Positions 28,024 through 37,697 of a DNA stretch of 64,000 nt are shown piece by piece. The translations under genes were made by a program, and so were the position numbers. Under the pieces are notes generated by a model. The model did no database searches. It saw only the letters and a program-made list of their open reading frames with translations, and was not told the DNA's origin. This DNA comes from Bordetella pertussis 18323. GTDB taxonomy: Bacteria > Pseudomonadota > Gammaproteobacteria > Burkholderiales > Burkholderiaceae_B. The DNA is taken from assembly GCF_000306945.1 (NCBI RefSeq), contig NC_018518.1:992001-1056000 (forward strand). The letters are read 5' to 3'. The first letter of the stretch is position 1. The number at the start of each line of letters is the position of its first letter.

Positions 28024-28200
28024 GCTTTGGGCGGCGCGCGCTTGCGGCGCTTGCCCTGCCACGGGTTTGAGGGCCGGCCGTATGCCCTTACACTTGCCGT
28101 ACTTTTCGCAGCCACTTTGACTTTTCGAGGTGAAGGCGGACTGCCGTGGCGTGCCTTGCCGGCGAGCGGGGTGCGGGGCGGCGGCGCGCCGCAGGAGCCT

Positions 28201-28686
28201 ATGCCCGCATCCCAGGACAAACCCGATGTGCCGCCCGGTCCTTATCATTTTTCCGAACAGGTCGGCCATTTGTTGCGGCGCGCCTACCAGCGCCACGTGG
28301 CGATCTTTCAGCAGACCATTCCCGATTCCAAGCTGACCGCGGCGCAGTTCGTGGTGCTGTGCGCGTTGCGCGACCAGGGCGCGTGCTCGCTGGTCGACGT
28401 GGTCAAGGCGACGGCCATCGACCAGGCCACCGTGCGCGGGGTCATCGAGCGCCTGAAGGCGCGCAAGCTGCTGGCCGTCTCGCACGACCCGGCCGACCGC
28501 CGCAAGGTGCTGGTGACGCTCACGCCCGACGGGCGTGCGCTGGTCGAGGAAATGGTGCCGTTTGCCGAGCAGATCACGCAAAGCACTTTCGGCGGGCTCA
28601 ACCCCGCCGAGCGGGTGGCTATCGTCTACCTGTTGCGCAAGATGAGCGACGCGGATGACCTTGTCGGACGGCAGTCCGAGTCCTAG
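28201..28686 (+). CDS. bpsR: BpsR, MarR-family repressor
   Basis: 161-aa MarR-type regulator. In Bordetella, BpsR is known to repress bpsABCD and the nicotinate catabolic genes, with 6-hydroxynicotinate as the reported inducing ligand. The winged HTH is at about 50-100 (LVDVVKATAIDQATVRGVIE) and the wing contains DPADRRKVLVTLT. ATG 28201 follows GCAGGAG. Its position divergent from bpsA and, before rearrangement, next to the Liv-type/nic region supports the identification. Candidate operators are discussed at 28908, 45707 and 45901. Confidence 0.9.
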   Translation: MPASQDKPDVPPGPYHFSEQVGHLLRRAYQRHVAIFQQTIPDSKLTAAQFVVLCALRDQGACSLVDVVKATAIDQATVRGVIERLKARKLLAVSHDPADRRKVLVTLTPDGRALVEEMVPFAEQITQSTFGGLNPAERVAIVYLLRKMSDADDLVGRQSES

Positions 28687-28701
28687 GGAAAATACTAGGC
28701 G

Positions 28702-28725
28702 AATTAAAGTGTCAACGCTCTAATT
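28702..28725. promoter_or_regulatory. Weak dyad downstream of bpsR (possible BpsR-like site)
   Basis: AATTA...TAATT flanks AAGTGTCAACGCTC, which partly resembles the TGTGTACGCT operator motif. The rest of 28687-28956 is an AT-rich non-coding stretch with no gene; its right part holds the clearer site at 28908. Confidence 0.3.
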
Positions 28726-28907
28726 TTCGGCTTGGTCGTCAATCTGTCAAGGCGTCGCCACAAGCAGGAAAAGGCGTTGTCCCTGGATTTTATTGATTTG
28801 TAATTCAATGATTTTGTGTGAATATTCGGGTATTCCCGTAGAAATCCGAATAGCCTTTATCGTGATGTGGTTATAGGGTGTCGGTCCGGTGTTTACATGC
28901 AGAATTC

Positions 28908-28924
28908 AAGTGTGTACGCTTTAT
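28908..28924 (+). promoter_or_regulatory. Candidate BpsR operator, orphaned from its operon
   Basis: AAGTGTGTACGCTTTAT matches the elements upstream of nicE (45711-45726) and nicC (45902-45916) at nearly every position. It sits 33 bp before the left end of IS481 copy 1. Reversing the IS481-mediated inversion puts it about 77 bp upstream of the Liv-type substrate-binding protein gene. Confidence 0.65.
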
Positions 28925-28956
28925 CATATCCCGCGCGCCCAGGCTTGCAGGCTAGC

Positions 28957-29998
28957 TGTGAAGATTCAATAGGTTGTATGCATGGTTCATCCGAACCGGA
29001 TTTGAGAAACTGGAAATCGCCACCCCCCCAGTTCACTCAAGGAGCCCGGCCGGATGAACACCCATAAGCATGCCCGATTGACCTTCCTACGTCGACTCGA
29101 AATGGTCCAGCAATTGATCGCCCATCAAGTTTGTGTGCCTGAAGCGGCCCGCGCCCATGGGGTCACCGCGCCGACTGTGCGCAAATGGCTGGGCCGCTTC
29201 CTGGCTCAGGGCCAGGCGGGCTTGGCCGATGCGTCCTCGCGCCCGACGGTCTCGCCCCGAGCGATTGCGCCGGCCAAGGCGCTGGCTATCGTGGAGCTGC
29301 GCCGCAAGCGGCTGACCCAAGCGCGCATCGCCCAGGCGCTGGGCGTGTCAGCCAGCACCGTCAGCCGCGTCCTGGCCCGCGCCGGTCTGTCGCACCTGGC
29401 CGACCTGGAGCCGGCCGAGCCGGTGGTGCGCTACGAGCATCAGGCCCCCGGCGATCTGCTGCACATCGACATCAAGAAGCTGGGACGTATCCAGCGCCCT
29501 GGCCACCGGGTCACGGGCAACCGACGCGATACCGTTGAGGGGGCCGGCTGGGACTTCGTCTTCGTGGCCATCGATGACCACGCCCGCGTGGCCTTCACCG
29601 ACATCCACCCCGACGAGCGCTTCCCCAGCGCCGTCCAGTTCCTCAAGGACGCAGTGGCCTACTACCAGCGCCTGGGCGTGACCATCCAGCGCTTGCTCAC
29701 CGACAATGGCTCGGCCTTTCGCAGCCGCGCCTTCGCCGCGCTGTGCCATGAGCTGGGCATCAAGCACCGCTTTACCCGACCTTACCGCCCACAGACCAAT
29801 GGCAAGGCCGAACGCTTCATCCAGTCGGCCTTGCGTGAGTGGGCTTACGCTCACACCTACCAGAACTCCCAACACCGAGCCGATGCCATGAAATCCTGGC
29901 TACACCACTACAACTGGCATCGACCCACCAAGGCATCGGGCGCGCTGTACCCATCTCCAGACTCAACCTGGACGAATACAACCTATTGACAGTTCACA
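28957..29998 (+). mobile_element. IS481 copy 1
   Basis: 1042-bp element bounded by TGTGAAGATTCAATAGG on the left and the complement of TGTGAACTGTCAATAGG on the right (imperfect inverted repeats). The flanks are GCTAGC (28951-28956) and GCTAGG (29999-30004): both contain the CTAG target, but they are not the same six bases. It is one base shorter than the other two copies (see the transposase). It was a recombination partner in the inferred inversions. Confidence 0.95.
29054..29989 (+). CDS. IS481 transposase (3' frameshift)
   Basis: DDE transposase of the IS481 family. An N-terminal HTH (QQLIAHQVCVPEAARAHGVT) is followed by a second HTH (QARIAQALGVSASTVSRVL) and an rve catalytic core with FVAIDDHARVAF, LLTDNGSAF and NGKAERF (D, D, E). 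Compared with the other two copies, one C is missing from a CCCC run near 29926 (CGACCCACC). This changes the last ~22 residues, which end ...DSTWTNTTY at TGA 29989 inside the element. The catalytic core is intact; activity is uncertain. Confidence 0.93.
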   Translation: MNTHKHARLTFLRRLEMVQQLIAHQVCVPEAARAHGVTAPTVRKWLGRFLAQGQAGLADASSRPTVSPRAIAPAKALAIVELRRKRLTQARIAQALGVSASTVSRVLARAGLSHLADLEPAEPVVRYEHQAPGDLLHIDIKKLGRIQRPGHRVTGNRRDTVEGAGWDFVFVAIDDHARVAFTDIHPDERFPSAVQFLKDAVAYYQRLGVTIQRLLTDNGSAFRSRAFAALCHELGIKHRFTRPYRPQTNGKAERFIQSALREWAYAHTYQNSQHRADAMKSWLHHYNWHRPTKASGALYPSPDSTWTNTTY

Positions 29999-29999
29999 G

Positions 30000-31202
30000 C
30001 TAGGCGGGCCGTCCGGCCTCGTCGCGCAACTGGCGGCGCAGGATCTTGCCCACGTTGGTGCGCGGCAGCTCGGTGCGGAATTCCACCGAACGCGGCACTT
30101 TGTAGCCGGTCAGGTTGGCGCGGCAGTAGGCGATCAGCGCGGCGGCGTCCAGGTCCGGGTCCTTGCGGATCACGAACAGCTTGACCGCCTCGCCCGAGCG
30201 CGCGTCGGGCACGCCCACGGCGGCCACCTCGCGCACCCCCGGGTGCAGCGCCACCACGTCCTCGATTTCGTTCGGATAGACGTTGAACCCCGAGACTAGG
30301 ATCATGTCTTTCTTGCGGTCCACCAGGAAGACATAACCCTGCGGGTCGACGTAGCCCATGTCGCCGGTGCGCAGGAAGCCGTCGGCGTGGAAGCTGAGCG
30401 CGGTTTCGTCGGGCCGCTGCCAATAGCCCGGCGTGACCTGCGGACCGCGCACGCAGATTTCGCCCGTCTCGCCCAGCGGCAGTTCCTTGCCCTGTTCGTC
30501 GCGGATCGACAGCTCGGTCGAGGGCACGGGCAGTCCGATGGAGCCGGTGAATACCGGGGCGTCGAGCGGGTTGATGGTGACCGCCGGCGAGGTCTCGGTC
30601 AGGCCATAGGCCTGCGCCAGCGGCTTGCCGGTGACGGCGCGCCAGCGTTCCGCCACCGAGCGCTGCACCGCCATGCCGCCGCCCAGGGTCAGCCGCAGGC
30701 GCGAGAAGTCGAGCCGGGCGAAGCCGGGGTGGTCGAGCAGGGCGTTGAACAGGGTGTTGACGCCGGTGATGCAGCTAAATGGCGTCTTGCGCAGCTCGCG
30801 CACGAAGGCCGGGATGTCGCGCGGATTGACGATCAGCAGGTTGCTCGCGCCGATCTTCAGGAAGGTCAGGCAGTTCGCCGTCAGGGCGAAGATATGGTAG
30901 AGCGGCAGGGCCGTCACCACGCATTCCCGGCCTTCCTTGACCAGCGGCCTGACCCAGGCGTGCGCCTGGCACAGATTGGCGATCAGGTTGCCGTGGGTGA
31001 GCATGGCGCCCTTGGCCACGCCGGTGGTGCCGCCGGTGTATTGCAGGCAGGCGAGGTCGGCGTGGCCCAGCGCCGGCGCCGCGTGGGGCAGGCGCTCGCC
31101 TTCGGCCAGCACGTCGCGCAGGCGCCGCGCGCCCGGCAGCGACCAGGCCGGCACCATGCGCTTGACCCGGCGCACCACGAAGTCGACCACGGGTCCGCGC
31201 GG
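30000..31202 (-). pseudogene. fadD: fadD, 3' part (long-chain acyl-CoA synthetase C-terminal 400 codons)
   Basis: The C-terminal 400 codons of an AMP-forming long-chain fatty acyl-CoA synthetase: [18 protein letters not shown] (P-loop), the YGLTETSP motif, [30 protein letters not shown] and the C-terminal catalytic-lysine region [13 protein letters not shown]. The 5' part lies at 56046-56516. Joining them gives 156+1+400 codons, a normal FadD length, with one TAG at the junction that coincides with the IS target CTAG. The native TAG stop also lies within CTAG, at the right flank of IS481 copy 1. The fragment is enclosed between two inverted IS481 copies and cannot make the N-terminal domain. 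Confidence 0.92.
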
Positions 31203-32153
31203 CTAGGTGTGAACTGTCAATAGGTTGTATTCGTCCAGGTTGAGTCTGGAGATGGGTACAGCGCGCCCGATGCCTTGGTGGGGTCGCTGCCAGTTGTAGT
31301 GGTGTAGCCAGGATTTCATGGCATCGGCTCGGTGTTGGGAGTTCTGGTAGGTGTGAGCGTAAGCCCACTCACGCAAGGCCGACTGGATGAAGCGTTCGGC
31401 CTTGCCATTGGTCTGTGGGCGGTAAGGTCGGGTAAAGCGGTGCTTGATGCCCAGCTCATGGCACAGCGCGGCGAAGGCGCGGCTGCGAAAGGCCGAGCCA
31501 TTGTCGGTGAGCAAGCGCTGGATGGTCACGCCCAGGCGCTGGTAGTAGGCCACTGCGTCCTTGAGGAACTGGACGGCGCTGGGGAAGCGCTCGTCGGGGT
31601 GGATGTCGGTGAAGGCCACGCGGGCGTGGTCATCGATGGCCACGAAGACGAAGTCCCAGCCGGCCCCCTCAACGGTATCGCGTCGGTTGCCCGTGACCCG
31701 GTGGCCAGGGCGCTGGATACGTCCCAGCTTCTTGATGTCGATGTGCAGCAGATCGCCGGGGGCCTGATGCTCGTAGCGCACCACCGGCTCGGCCGGCTCC
31801 AGGTCGGCCAGGTGCGACAGACCGGCGCGGGCCAGGACGCGGCTGACGGTGCTGGCTGACACGCCCAGCGCCTGGGCGATGCGCGCTTGGGTCAGCCGCT
31901 TGCGGCGCAGCTCCACGATAGCCAGCGCCTTGGCCGGCGCAATCGCTCGGGGCGAGACCGTCGGGCGCGAGGACGCATCGGCCAAGCCCGCCTGGCCCTG
32001 AGCCAGGAAGCGGCCCAGCCATTTGCGCACAGTCGGCGCGGTGACCCCATAGGCGCGGGCCGCTTCAGGCACACAAACTTGATGGGCGATCAATTGCTGG
32101 ACCATTTCGAGTCGACGTAGGAAGGTCAATCGGGCATGCTTATGGGTGTTCAT
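31203..32153 (-). CDS. IS481 transposase (stop codon supplied by target site)
   Basis: 316-codon IS481 transposase with intact D, D, E residues (FVAIDDHARV, LLTDNGSAF, NGKAERF) and the C terminus ISRLNLDEYNLLTVHT. No stop lies inside the element; the frame terminates at TAG (31205-31203) of the CTAG target sequence. Apart from a Y/H difference near residue 35 and the C-terminal frame, it matches copy 1. Confidence 0.95.
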   Translation of the reverse strand: MNTHKHARLTFLRRLEMVQQLIAHQVCVPEAARAYGVTAPTVRKWLGRFLAQGQAGLADASSRPTVSPRAIAPAKALAIVELRRKRLTQARIAQALGVSASTVSRVLARAGLSHLADLEPAEPVVRYEHQAPGDLLHIDIKKLGRIQRPGHRVTGNRRDTVEGAGWDFVFVAIDDHARVAFTDIHPDERFPSAVQFLKDAVAYYQRLGVTIQRLLTDNGSAFRSRAFAALCHELGIKHRFTRPYRPQTNGKAERFIQSALREWAYAHTYQNSQHRADAMKSWLHHYNWQRPHQGIGRAVPISRLNLDEYNLLTVHT

Positions 32154-32250
32154 CCGGCCGGGCTCCTTGAGTGAACTGGGGGATCGGCGATTTCCAGTTT
32201 CTCAAATCCGGTTCGGATGAACCATGCATACAACCTATTGAATCTTCACA
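31208..32250 (-). mobile_element. IS481 copy 2
   Basis: 1043-bp element in minus orientation with the same termini as copy 1. Flanks are GCTAGG (31202-31207) and ACTAGC (32251-32256). It forms an inverted pair with copy 1 around the fadD 3' fragment and a direct pair with copy 3. Confidence 0.95.
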
Positions 32251-32276
32251 ACTAGCGGCGCCGTCCGGCGCCGGCC

Positions 32277-33842
32277 CTACCACTGGCCGAAGTGGATGCC
32301 CGCGCGCTTGTGCGCGTTGGTGCTGCGCTCGATGGCGGAATCGGCGATCGTGACGCGGGTCTTGCGCCCCAGCGACCATTCCAGCAGGCGCGCGCGCATC
32401 TCGGCGCGCACCGCCTCGTGGGCCGGGCTGCGGCCCAGGTCCTGCAGCTCGCCCGGATCGTTGGCCAGGTCGTACAGCTGCTCGGGCTCGTCCTGCCAGT
32501 ACACATAGCGCCAGCGGTCGGTGCGCGCCGACCAGGCGCGCGCCTGCTGCGGCGTCTTGCCGCGCAGCAGGCGCGCCTGGCGAAAGCTGTAGTCCAGCTC
32601 GGAGAACACGCAATCGCGCCATGGCGCCTGCGTCGCGCCGTGCAGCAGCGGCTGCAGCGCCCGCCCTTCGATGCGATGCGTGGGCAACGGCACCTCCAGC
32701 GCCTGCAGGATGGTCGGGACGATGTCCACCCCCTCGACCAGCTTGTCGCTGACCGTGCCGCGCACGGCGTCGCCGGCCGGGCTCGGGTCCATGACGATGA
32801 GCGGCACGCGCTGCACCGTGTCGTAGAACAGCTCTTTCTCGCCCAGCCAGTGATCGCCCAGGAAATCGCCGTGGTCGGAGGTGAAAATGACCAGCGTGTT
32901 GCGCATCAGCCCCGCGCCTTCCATGTAGTCGAACAGCCGGCCGAGATGGTCGTCGAGCTGCTGGATCAGCCCCTGGTAGGCGGGCCGGACGATGCGCACG
33001 CAATCCTCGCGCGCGAAGCTGAGGCTTTCCTCGTGCTGGCGATAGGCCTACACCACCGGATGGGCGTCCTCGCGCTCGGCCGCCGTGCGCAGCACCGGCA
33101 GGCATTGTTCGGGCCGGTACATGCTGTGATAGGGCGCCGGCGCCATGTAGGGCCAGTGCGGCTTGACGTAGCTCAGGTGCAGCACCCAGGGCTGGCCGCC
33201 GCGCTGCCGCATGAAATCCAGCGCCTGGCCGGTCATGTAGGCCGTCTCGGAATGCGCCTCGCGCACCCGCGACGGCAGATAGGTATTGCGCATGTGCCAG
33301 CCGCTGACCACCTGCCCGCCGGCGTCGATGGCCGAGATGACGTAGTCGCTCCCGGGGTCGGGCGAGTCATAGCCGTGGCGGCGCAGGAAAGCGGGATAGC
33401 CGCTTTCGGCGCCGGGCTCGTGGTGGCCGTCGTAGCGGTCCAGCTCGCGAAAGCCGCCCCGGCTCAGCAGCAGGCCCAGCTCCGAACCGCCATCCAGGGC
33501 CAGCCGCTGCATGCCCGCCGCGTCGGGCAGCACATGGGTCTTGCCGGCCAGCGCCAGGTCCAGGCCATGGCCGGCCAGGTATTCGCCCAGCGTCACCTCC
33601 CCCACCGACAAGGGCACGCGGTTCCAGGTGGCGCCGTGGCTGGAAGGATAGCGACCGGTGTAGTAGCTCATGCGCGACGGTCCGCACACGCCCGAGTTGA
33701 CGAAGGCCCGCTCGAACCGCACCCCGCGGCGCGCCAGCGCGTCCAGGCTGGCGGTGCGCAGGTAGGGGTGGCCGTAGCAGCCCAGGTGGTCGGCCCGCAG
33801 CTGGTCGGCCATGATGAACAGCACGTTCTGCACTTGTGTCAT
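32277..33842 (-). pseudogene. Sulfatase / arylsulfatase-like enzyme with in-frame TAG
   Basis: A 521-codon sulfatase/alkaline phosphatase superfamily gene. The N-terminal metal site NVLFIMADQLRADHLG and the formylglycine motif CGPSRMSYYTGR (Cys-x-Pro-Ser-Arg) are visible, and further on FTSDHGDFLGDH supplies a second metal site. TAG at 33050-33048 (codon 265) interrupts the frame; both parts are in the same frame and collinear with the family. It shares the minus-strand direction with the downstream-listed Bug receptor, which is 16 bases upstream, suggesting an uptake-and-desulfation pair. Full activity would need read-through. Confidence 0.88.
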
Positions 33843-33858
33843 GACGGATTCCGGCCGC

Positions 33859-34824
33859 TTACTGGGTGGCGGTGAAGCCGGACTGGCGCACCACCGGCTC
33901 CCATTGGTCGCGATAGGCCTGCAAGGAGGCGGCGGTCTGCGCCGCGTCCTGCGCGACCGGCTCCAGGTTGACCGCGCGCACGGCCTGCTGCATGGCGGGC
34001 TCGCTCATGACGGCGGCGATATCGCGGCCCAGCCGCTCGACCTTGTCCGCCGGCATGGCCGCCGGAGCGAAGAAGGCGTTCCAGCCGTCGGCGGCCAGGT
34101 CCACGCCCGCTTCGCGAAAGGTCGGCACGTCGGGCAGTTGCGCGTCGCGCGTCTGGCCCGAGGTGGCCAGGATGCGCAGCTTGCCCGCCTGGTGCTGCGG
34201 CAGCAGCGTATCGAGCGTGTCGATCCCCTGGCCGAGGATGCCGCCGATCAGCTCGGTGATCAGCGGGCCCGATCCGCGGTACCCCACCACCTCGACGTCT
34301 TCGCCCACTTCGCGGCCCAGCATGAGGGCGAAGAAGTGCGGCAGACTGCCGGTGGCCGGCACCCCCACCGTCAATTGCTTCGGATGCGCGGCGATCCATT
34401 GGCGCAGGTCGGCCAGCGTGCGCAGCGGCGAACCGGCCGGCACCGTCAGCGCGAACTTGTAGCGGCTGGCCAGCGACAGCGGCTGGAAATCGCGCTGCGC
34501 GTCGTAGCCGGGCTGGGCGTAGACCAGCGGCGCCACCACCATGACCGCCGGGTTGGCCAGCATCAGCACATTCTGCTGCGCCGAGGCCTGCCGCAAGGCC
34601 TGCGCCGCGATGCGCCCGCCCGCGCCGGTCTTGTTCTCGACGATGACCGGCACGCCTACCCGGTCTTTCAGGCGCTCGGCCACCAGCCGGGCGATGCGGT
34701 CGGAACTGCCGCCGGGCGCATAGCCCACCACAATGGTCAGCGGGCCGTCCAGCGGCGCGGCCGCCTGCGCCACCGGCCCCGACATTCCCAGCGCCAGGAC
34801 GGCCGCCAGCATCGACTTGAACAT
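33859..34824 (-). CDS. Bug-family tripartite tricarboxylate transporter receptor
   Basis: 321-aa periplasmic binding protein with a signal peptide (MFKSMLAAVLALGMSGPVAQA) and Bug motifs IVVGYAPGGSSDRIAR and NKTGAGGRIAAQAL. ATG 34824 is preceded by AAAGGAGACAAG, a strong ribosome site. It is followed 16 bases later by the sulfatase remnant, and diverges from a broken MarR gene. No transporter membrane subunits are present. Confidence 0.92.
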   Translation of the reverse strand: MFKSMLAAVLALGMSGPVAQAAAPLDGPLTIVVGYAPGGSSDRIARLVAERLKDRVGVPVIVENKTGAGGRIAAQALRQASAQQNVLMLANPAVMVVAPLVYAQPGYDAQRDFQPLSLASRYKFALTVPAGSPLRTLADLRQWIAAHPKQLTVGVPATGSLPHFFALMLGREVGEDVEVVGYRGSGPLITELIGGILGQGIDTLDTLLPQHQAGKLRILATSGQTRDAQLPDVPTFREAGVDLAADGWNAFFAPAAMPADKVERLGRDIAAVMSEPAMQQAVRAVNLEPVAQDAAQTAASLQAYRDQWEPVVRQSGFTATQ

Positions 34825-34917
34825 CGCTTGTCTCCTTTCATTGTTGTGCCGACAATCTAACAAGCCGATACTCGATGGATCTAATCCAATAAGCCCCGCA
34901 AGGTCTCCAACGCCGCC

Positions 34918-35445
34918 ATGTCCCGCCCTGCCGCCTGTCTCCAGGATATGCTGATGTACCGGCTGTACCAGGCCTGGTCGCAGTCCAACCCGGTGTTCGT
35001 CCGCCTGTGCGAAGGCCGCTACGGCATCACCCGGCGCGAATGGCGCATCCTGGCCGCGGCGGTCGAGCATGGCCGCATGACGTCGGCGGCGCTGGCCGCC
35101 GCGGCCAGCCTGGACCTGGTGCGCACGTCGCGCACCGTCGGGGCGCTGTGCCGCAAGGGCTGACTGCAGCGCGAACACGGCCTGTCGGACCGCCGCGTGG
35201 TGCACATCGAGGCCACCGAGGCCGGCCTGGCGCACTACCAGGCGGTGCTGCCCGCGGTGGCCCAGCTCAACGACCTGCTGGCCGAATCGCTGGATCCGGC
35301 CGAAATCGACCAGTTGCGCGACCTCCTGGCGCGCATCGAGGCGCGCGGCCGCGCCATGGCCGCCGGCAACCTGATCGCCGAGAAGGCCGACCGCCGCGCC
35401 GGCGGAACCCGGCGCCCGCGCGAGACCGGCCCGCCGCCGCGCTGA
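34918..35445 (+). pseudogene. MarR-family regulator with in-frame TGA
   Basis: A 175-codon MarR-type gene interrupted by TGA at 35161-35163 (codon 82), exactly before the wing. Before the stop comes the HTH SAALAAAASLDLVRTSRTVGAL; after it, in the same frame, the diagnostic LQREHGLSDRRVVHIEATEAG. A TGG-to-TGA change is the simplest cause. It is divergent from the Bug receptor/sulfatase pair, which it probably regulated. Confidence 0.85.
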
Positions 35446-35510
35446 CGCCCCGCCGCGCCGCCCGGCCACGGGCTGTGTTTCATCGCCGAAACAGTTTGTG
35501 TAAAACATTT

Positions 35511-35529
35511 AATGTGAATCATTCTGATT
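35511..35529 (+). promoter_or_regulatory. Fur box upstream of TonB receptor
   Basis: AATGTGAATCATTCTGATT is a good match to the Fur 19-mer (GATAATGATAATCATTATC), about 50 bp ahead of the receptor start. It implies iron repression. Confidence 0.75.
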
Positions 35530-35578
35530 GGCGATAGAATTCGTGGCCTCAGACATATAAAAGAAAGAGGAACCTCCC

Positions 35579-37687
35579 TTGCATACTCGCACGCCACAGC
35601 GGCAGCGCCCGGTCGCGCCGCGCCTGCTGCATCTATCGCTGGCCGCCTCGCTGGCGGCCGGCGCCGCCCAGGCGCAGACCGCCACCGAAGCCACCACCCT
35701 GCCCACCGTGCAGGTCACCGGCAGGGGCGAGACCGCCACCGGCCCGGTCGACGGCTATGCCGCCACGCGCAGCGCCACCGCCACCAAGACCGATACCCCG
35801 CTGTCGGAAACCCCGCAGGCCGTCACGGTGATCCCGCGCGAGCAGATCATCGACCAGGGCGCGCAGAACGTGCAGGACACCATGAACTACGCCGCGGGGG
35901 TGCGCCCCAACGCCTATGGCGTGGACAACCGCGGCGACTACGTGCGGGTGCGCGGGGTGGAGCCGGTCCAGTATCTCGACGGCCTGAAGCAGTTCTTCAA
36001 CTACAACAATCCGCGCACCGAGGTCTACGGGCTCGAGCGCGTCGAAGTCCTGCGCGGCCCGGCCTCGATGCTGTACGGCCAGGGCAGCACCGGCGGCGTG
36101 GTCAACCTCGTCAGCAAGCGGCCGCAGCCCGAGGCCATGCGCGAGATCGGCGTGACCGTGGGCAACCACAACCGCAAGGAGATCCAGGCCGATCTCACCG
36201 GCCCGCTGACCGAGGACGGCACCTGGCTGTACCGGGTGGTGGCCCTCGGACGCGACAGCGACACGCAGGTCCAGTACACCAAGGACGACCGCATGATGCT
36301 CGCGCCGTCGCTGACCTGGCAGCCCAGCGCCGCCACCTCGCTGACGCTGCAGGCCTACTGGCAGAAGGACAAGTCGGGCACGACCCAGGCCTTCCTGCCC
36401 TGGAGCGGCACGGTCAGCGGCAACCCCAACGGCCGCATCCCCACCCGCCGCTTCACCAGCGAACCCGGCTTCGACCGCTACGACACCGAGCAATTCAGCG
36501 TGGGCTGGCAGTTCGAGCACAAGTTCAACGACAACTGGAAAGTGCGCCAGAACCTGCGCCACACATCCAGCAAGGTCGACTACAGCACGCTGTATCCGGC
36601 GGTCTACGGCAACCCCGACAATCCCTTCATCGACGCCGACCAGCGCGTGGTCAATCGCTACCTGTACATCAAGAACCCGCGCATGCGTTCCTTGCTGGCC
36701 GACCAGAACCTCGAAGGCAAGGTGAACTGGGGCCGCGCCGAACATACCCTGCTGATGGGCGTGGACTACAGCCGCTATCGCGAGACCGGCGAGACCGGCA
36801 GCGGGTTCGGCGCGCCGCTGGACCTGTACCAGCCGGTCTACGGCACCCTGCCCGACTATGCCATGTCGGACGTGCCCAAGAACAAGCAGCAGCAGATCGG
36901 CGTCTACCTGCAGGACCAGATCAAGTTCGACCGCAACTGGATCGTGGTGGCGGGCCTGCGCCACGACCGCGTCGCCAACAGCGTCGAGGGCGCCGACAAG
37001 GAAACCGACAACGCCACCACCAAGCGGCTGGGCCTGATGTACGCCGCCGACAACGGCTGGTCGCCCTACCTCAGCTACAGCGAGTCGTTCACCCCCATCG
37101 CCGGCACCGACAACAGCGGCAACCGCTGGGTGCCGATGCGCGGCAAGCAATGGGAAGCAGGCCTGAAGTACATGCCGCAGGACACCGGCTATGAGGCCAC
37201 CCTGGCGGCCTACGACCTGCGCGAGCGCAACCGCCAGACCAACGACCCGTCCGATCCCACCAACCAGGTGCAGACCGGCAAGACCAAGACGCGCGGCATC
37301 GAACTGGAATTCCGCGGCCGCGTCACGCCGCAGATGGATGTGATCGCCAACTACAACTACACCGACATCGACCCGCAGCTCGAAGGCCTGCCCAAGCACA
37401 CGTTCTCGCTGTGGAGCAAATACCGGTTCAGCGTGGGCGATGTGCATGGCTTTGCCGCCGGCGCCGGCGTGCGCTACCTGAACGCGTTTCGCGACGGGTC
37501 CGCGCCCGAGACCGGCTCGGTGGCCCTGTTCGACGCCATGCTCAGCTACGACACCGGTTCGTGGCGCTATGCGCTGAACGTCGCCAACATCGCCGACAAG
37601 ACCTACGAGGTGGTGTGCCTGCGGCGCGGCGATTGCTTCTACGGCCAGCGCCGCACGGTCACCCTGAGCGCCATGTACCGCTTCTAG
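35579..37687 (+). CDS. bfrI: TonB-dependent ferric siderophore receptor (probable BfrI)
   Basis: 702-aa outer-membrane receptor. The signal peptide ends ...AAGAAQAQ (about residue 28). The N-terminal plug holds LPTVQVTG and SETPQAVTVIPREQIIDQGAQN, followed by VEVLRGPASMLYGQGSTGGVVN; the 22-strand barrel ends in SAMYRF. TTG at 35579 is used because the signal peptide begins there and AGAGG precedes it; an upstream ATG in frame is absent. I recognise it as probable bfrI from the Bordetella xenosiderophore receptor set and the neighbourhood, but the ligand is not readable from sequence. The Fur box indicates iron control. It converges on a flavin/ferric-reductase-like gene. Confidence 0.8.
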   Translation: MHTRTPQRQRPVAPRLLHLSLAASLAAGAAQAQTATEATTLPTVQVTGRGETATGPVDGYAATRSATATKTDTPLSETPQAVTVIPREQIIDQGAQNVQDTMNYAAGVRPNAYGVDNRGDYVRVRGVEPVQYLDGLKQFFNYNNPRTEVYGLERVEVLRGPASMLYGQGSTGGVVNLVSKRPQPEAMREIGVTVGNHNRKEIQADLTGPLTEDGTWLYRVVALGRDSDTQVQYTKDDRMMLAPSLTWQPSAATSLTLQAYWQKDKSGTTQAFLPWSGTVSGNPNGRIPTRRFTSEPGFDRYDTEQFSVGWQFEHKFNDNWKVRQNLRHTSSKVDYSTLYPAVYGNPDNPFIDADQRVVNRYLYIKNPRMRSLLADQNLEGKVNWGRAEHTLLMGVDYSRYRETGETGSGFGAPLDLYQPVYGTLPDYAMSDVPKNKQQQIGVYLQDQIKFDRNWIVVAGLRHDRVANSVEGADKETDNATTKRLGLMYAADNGWSPYLSYSESFTPIAGTDNSGNRWVPMRGKQWEAGLKYMPQDTGYEATLAAYDLRERNRQTNDPSDPTNQVQTGKTKTRGIELEFRGRVTPQMDVIANYNYTDIDPQLEGLPKHTFSLWSKYRFSVGDVHGFAAGAGVRYLNAFRDGSAPETGSVALFDAMLSYDTGSWRYALNVANIADKTYEVVCLRRGDCFYGQRRTVTLSAMYRF

Positions 37688-37697
37688 CGGTACGCCG

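Noticed and set aside
34825..35578. Riboswitch or small RNA upstream of bfrI
   Set aside because: The interval is explained by the MarR remnant and a Fur box; no structured leader is apparent.
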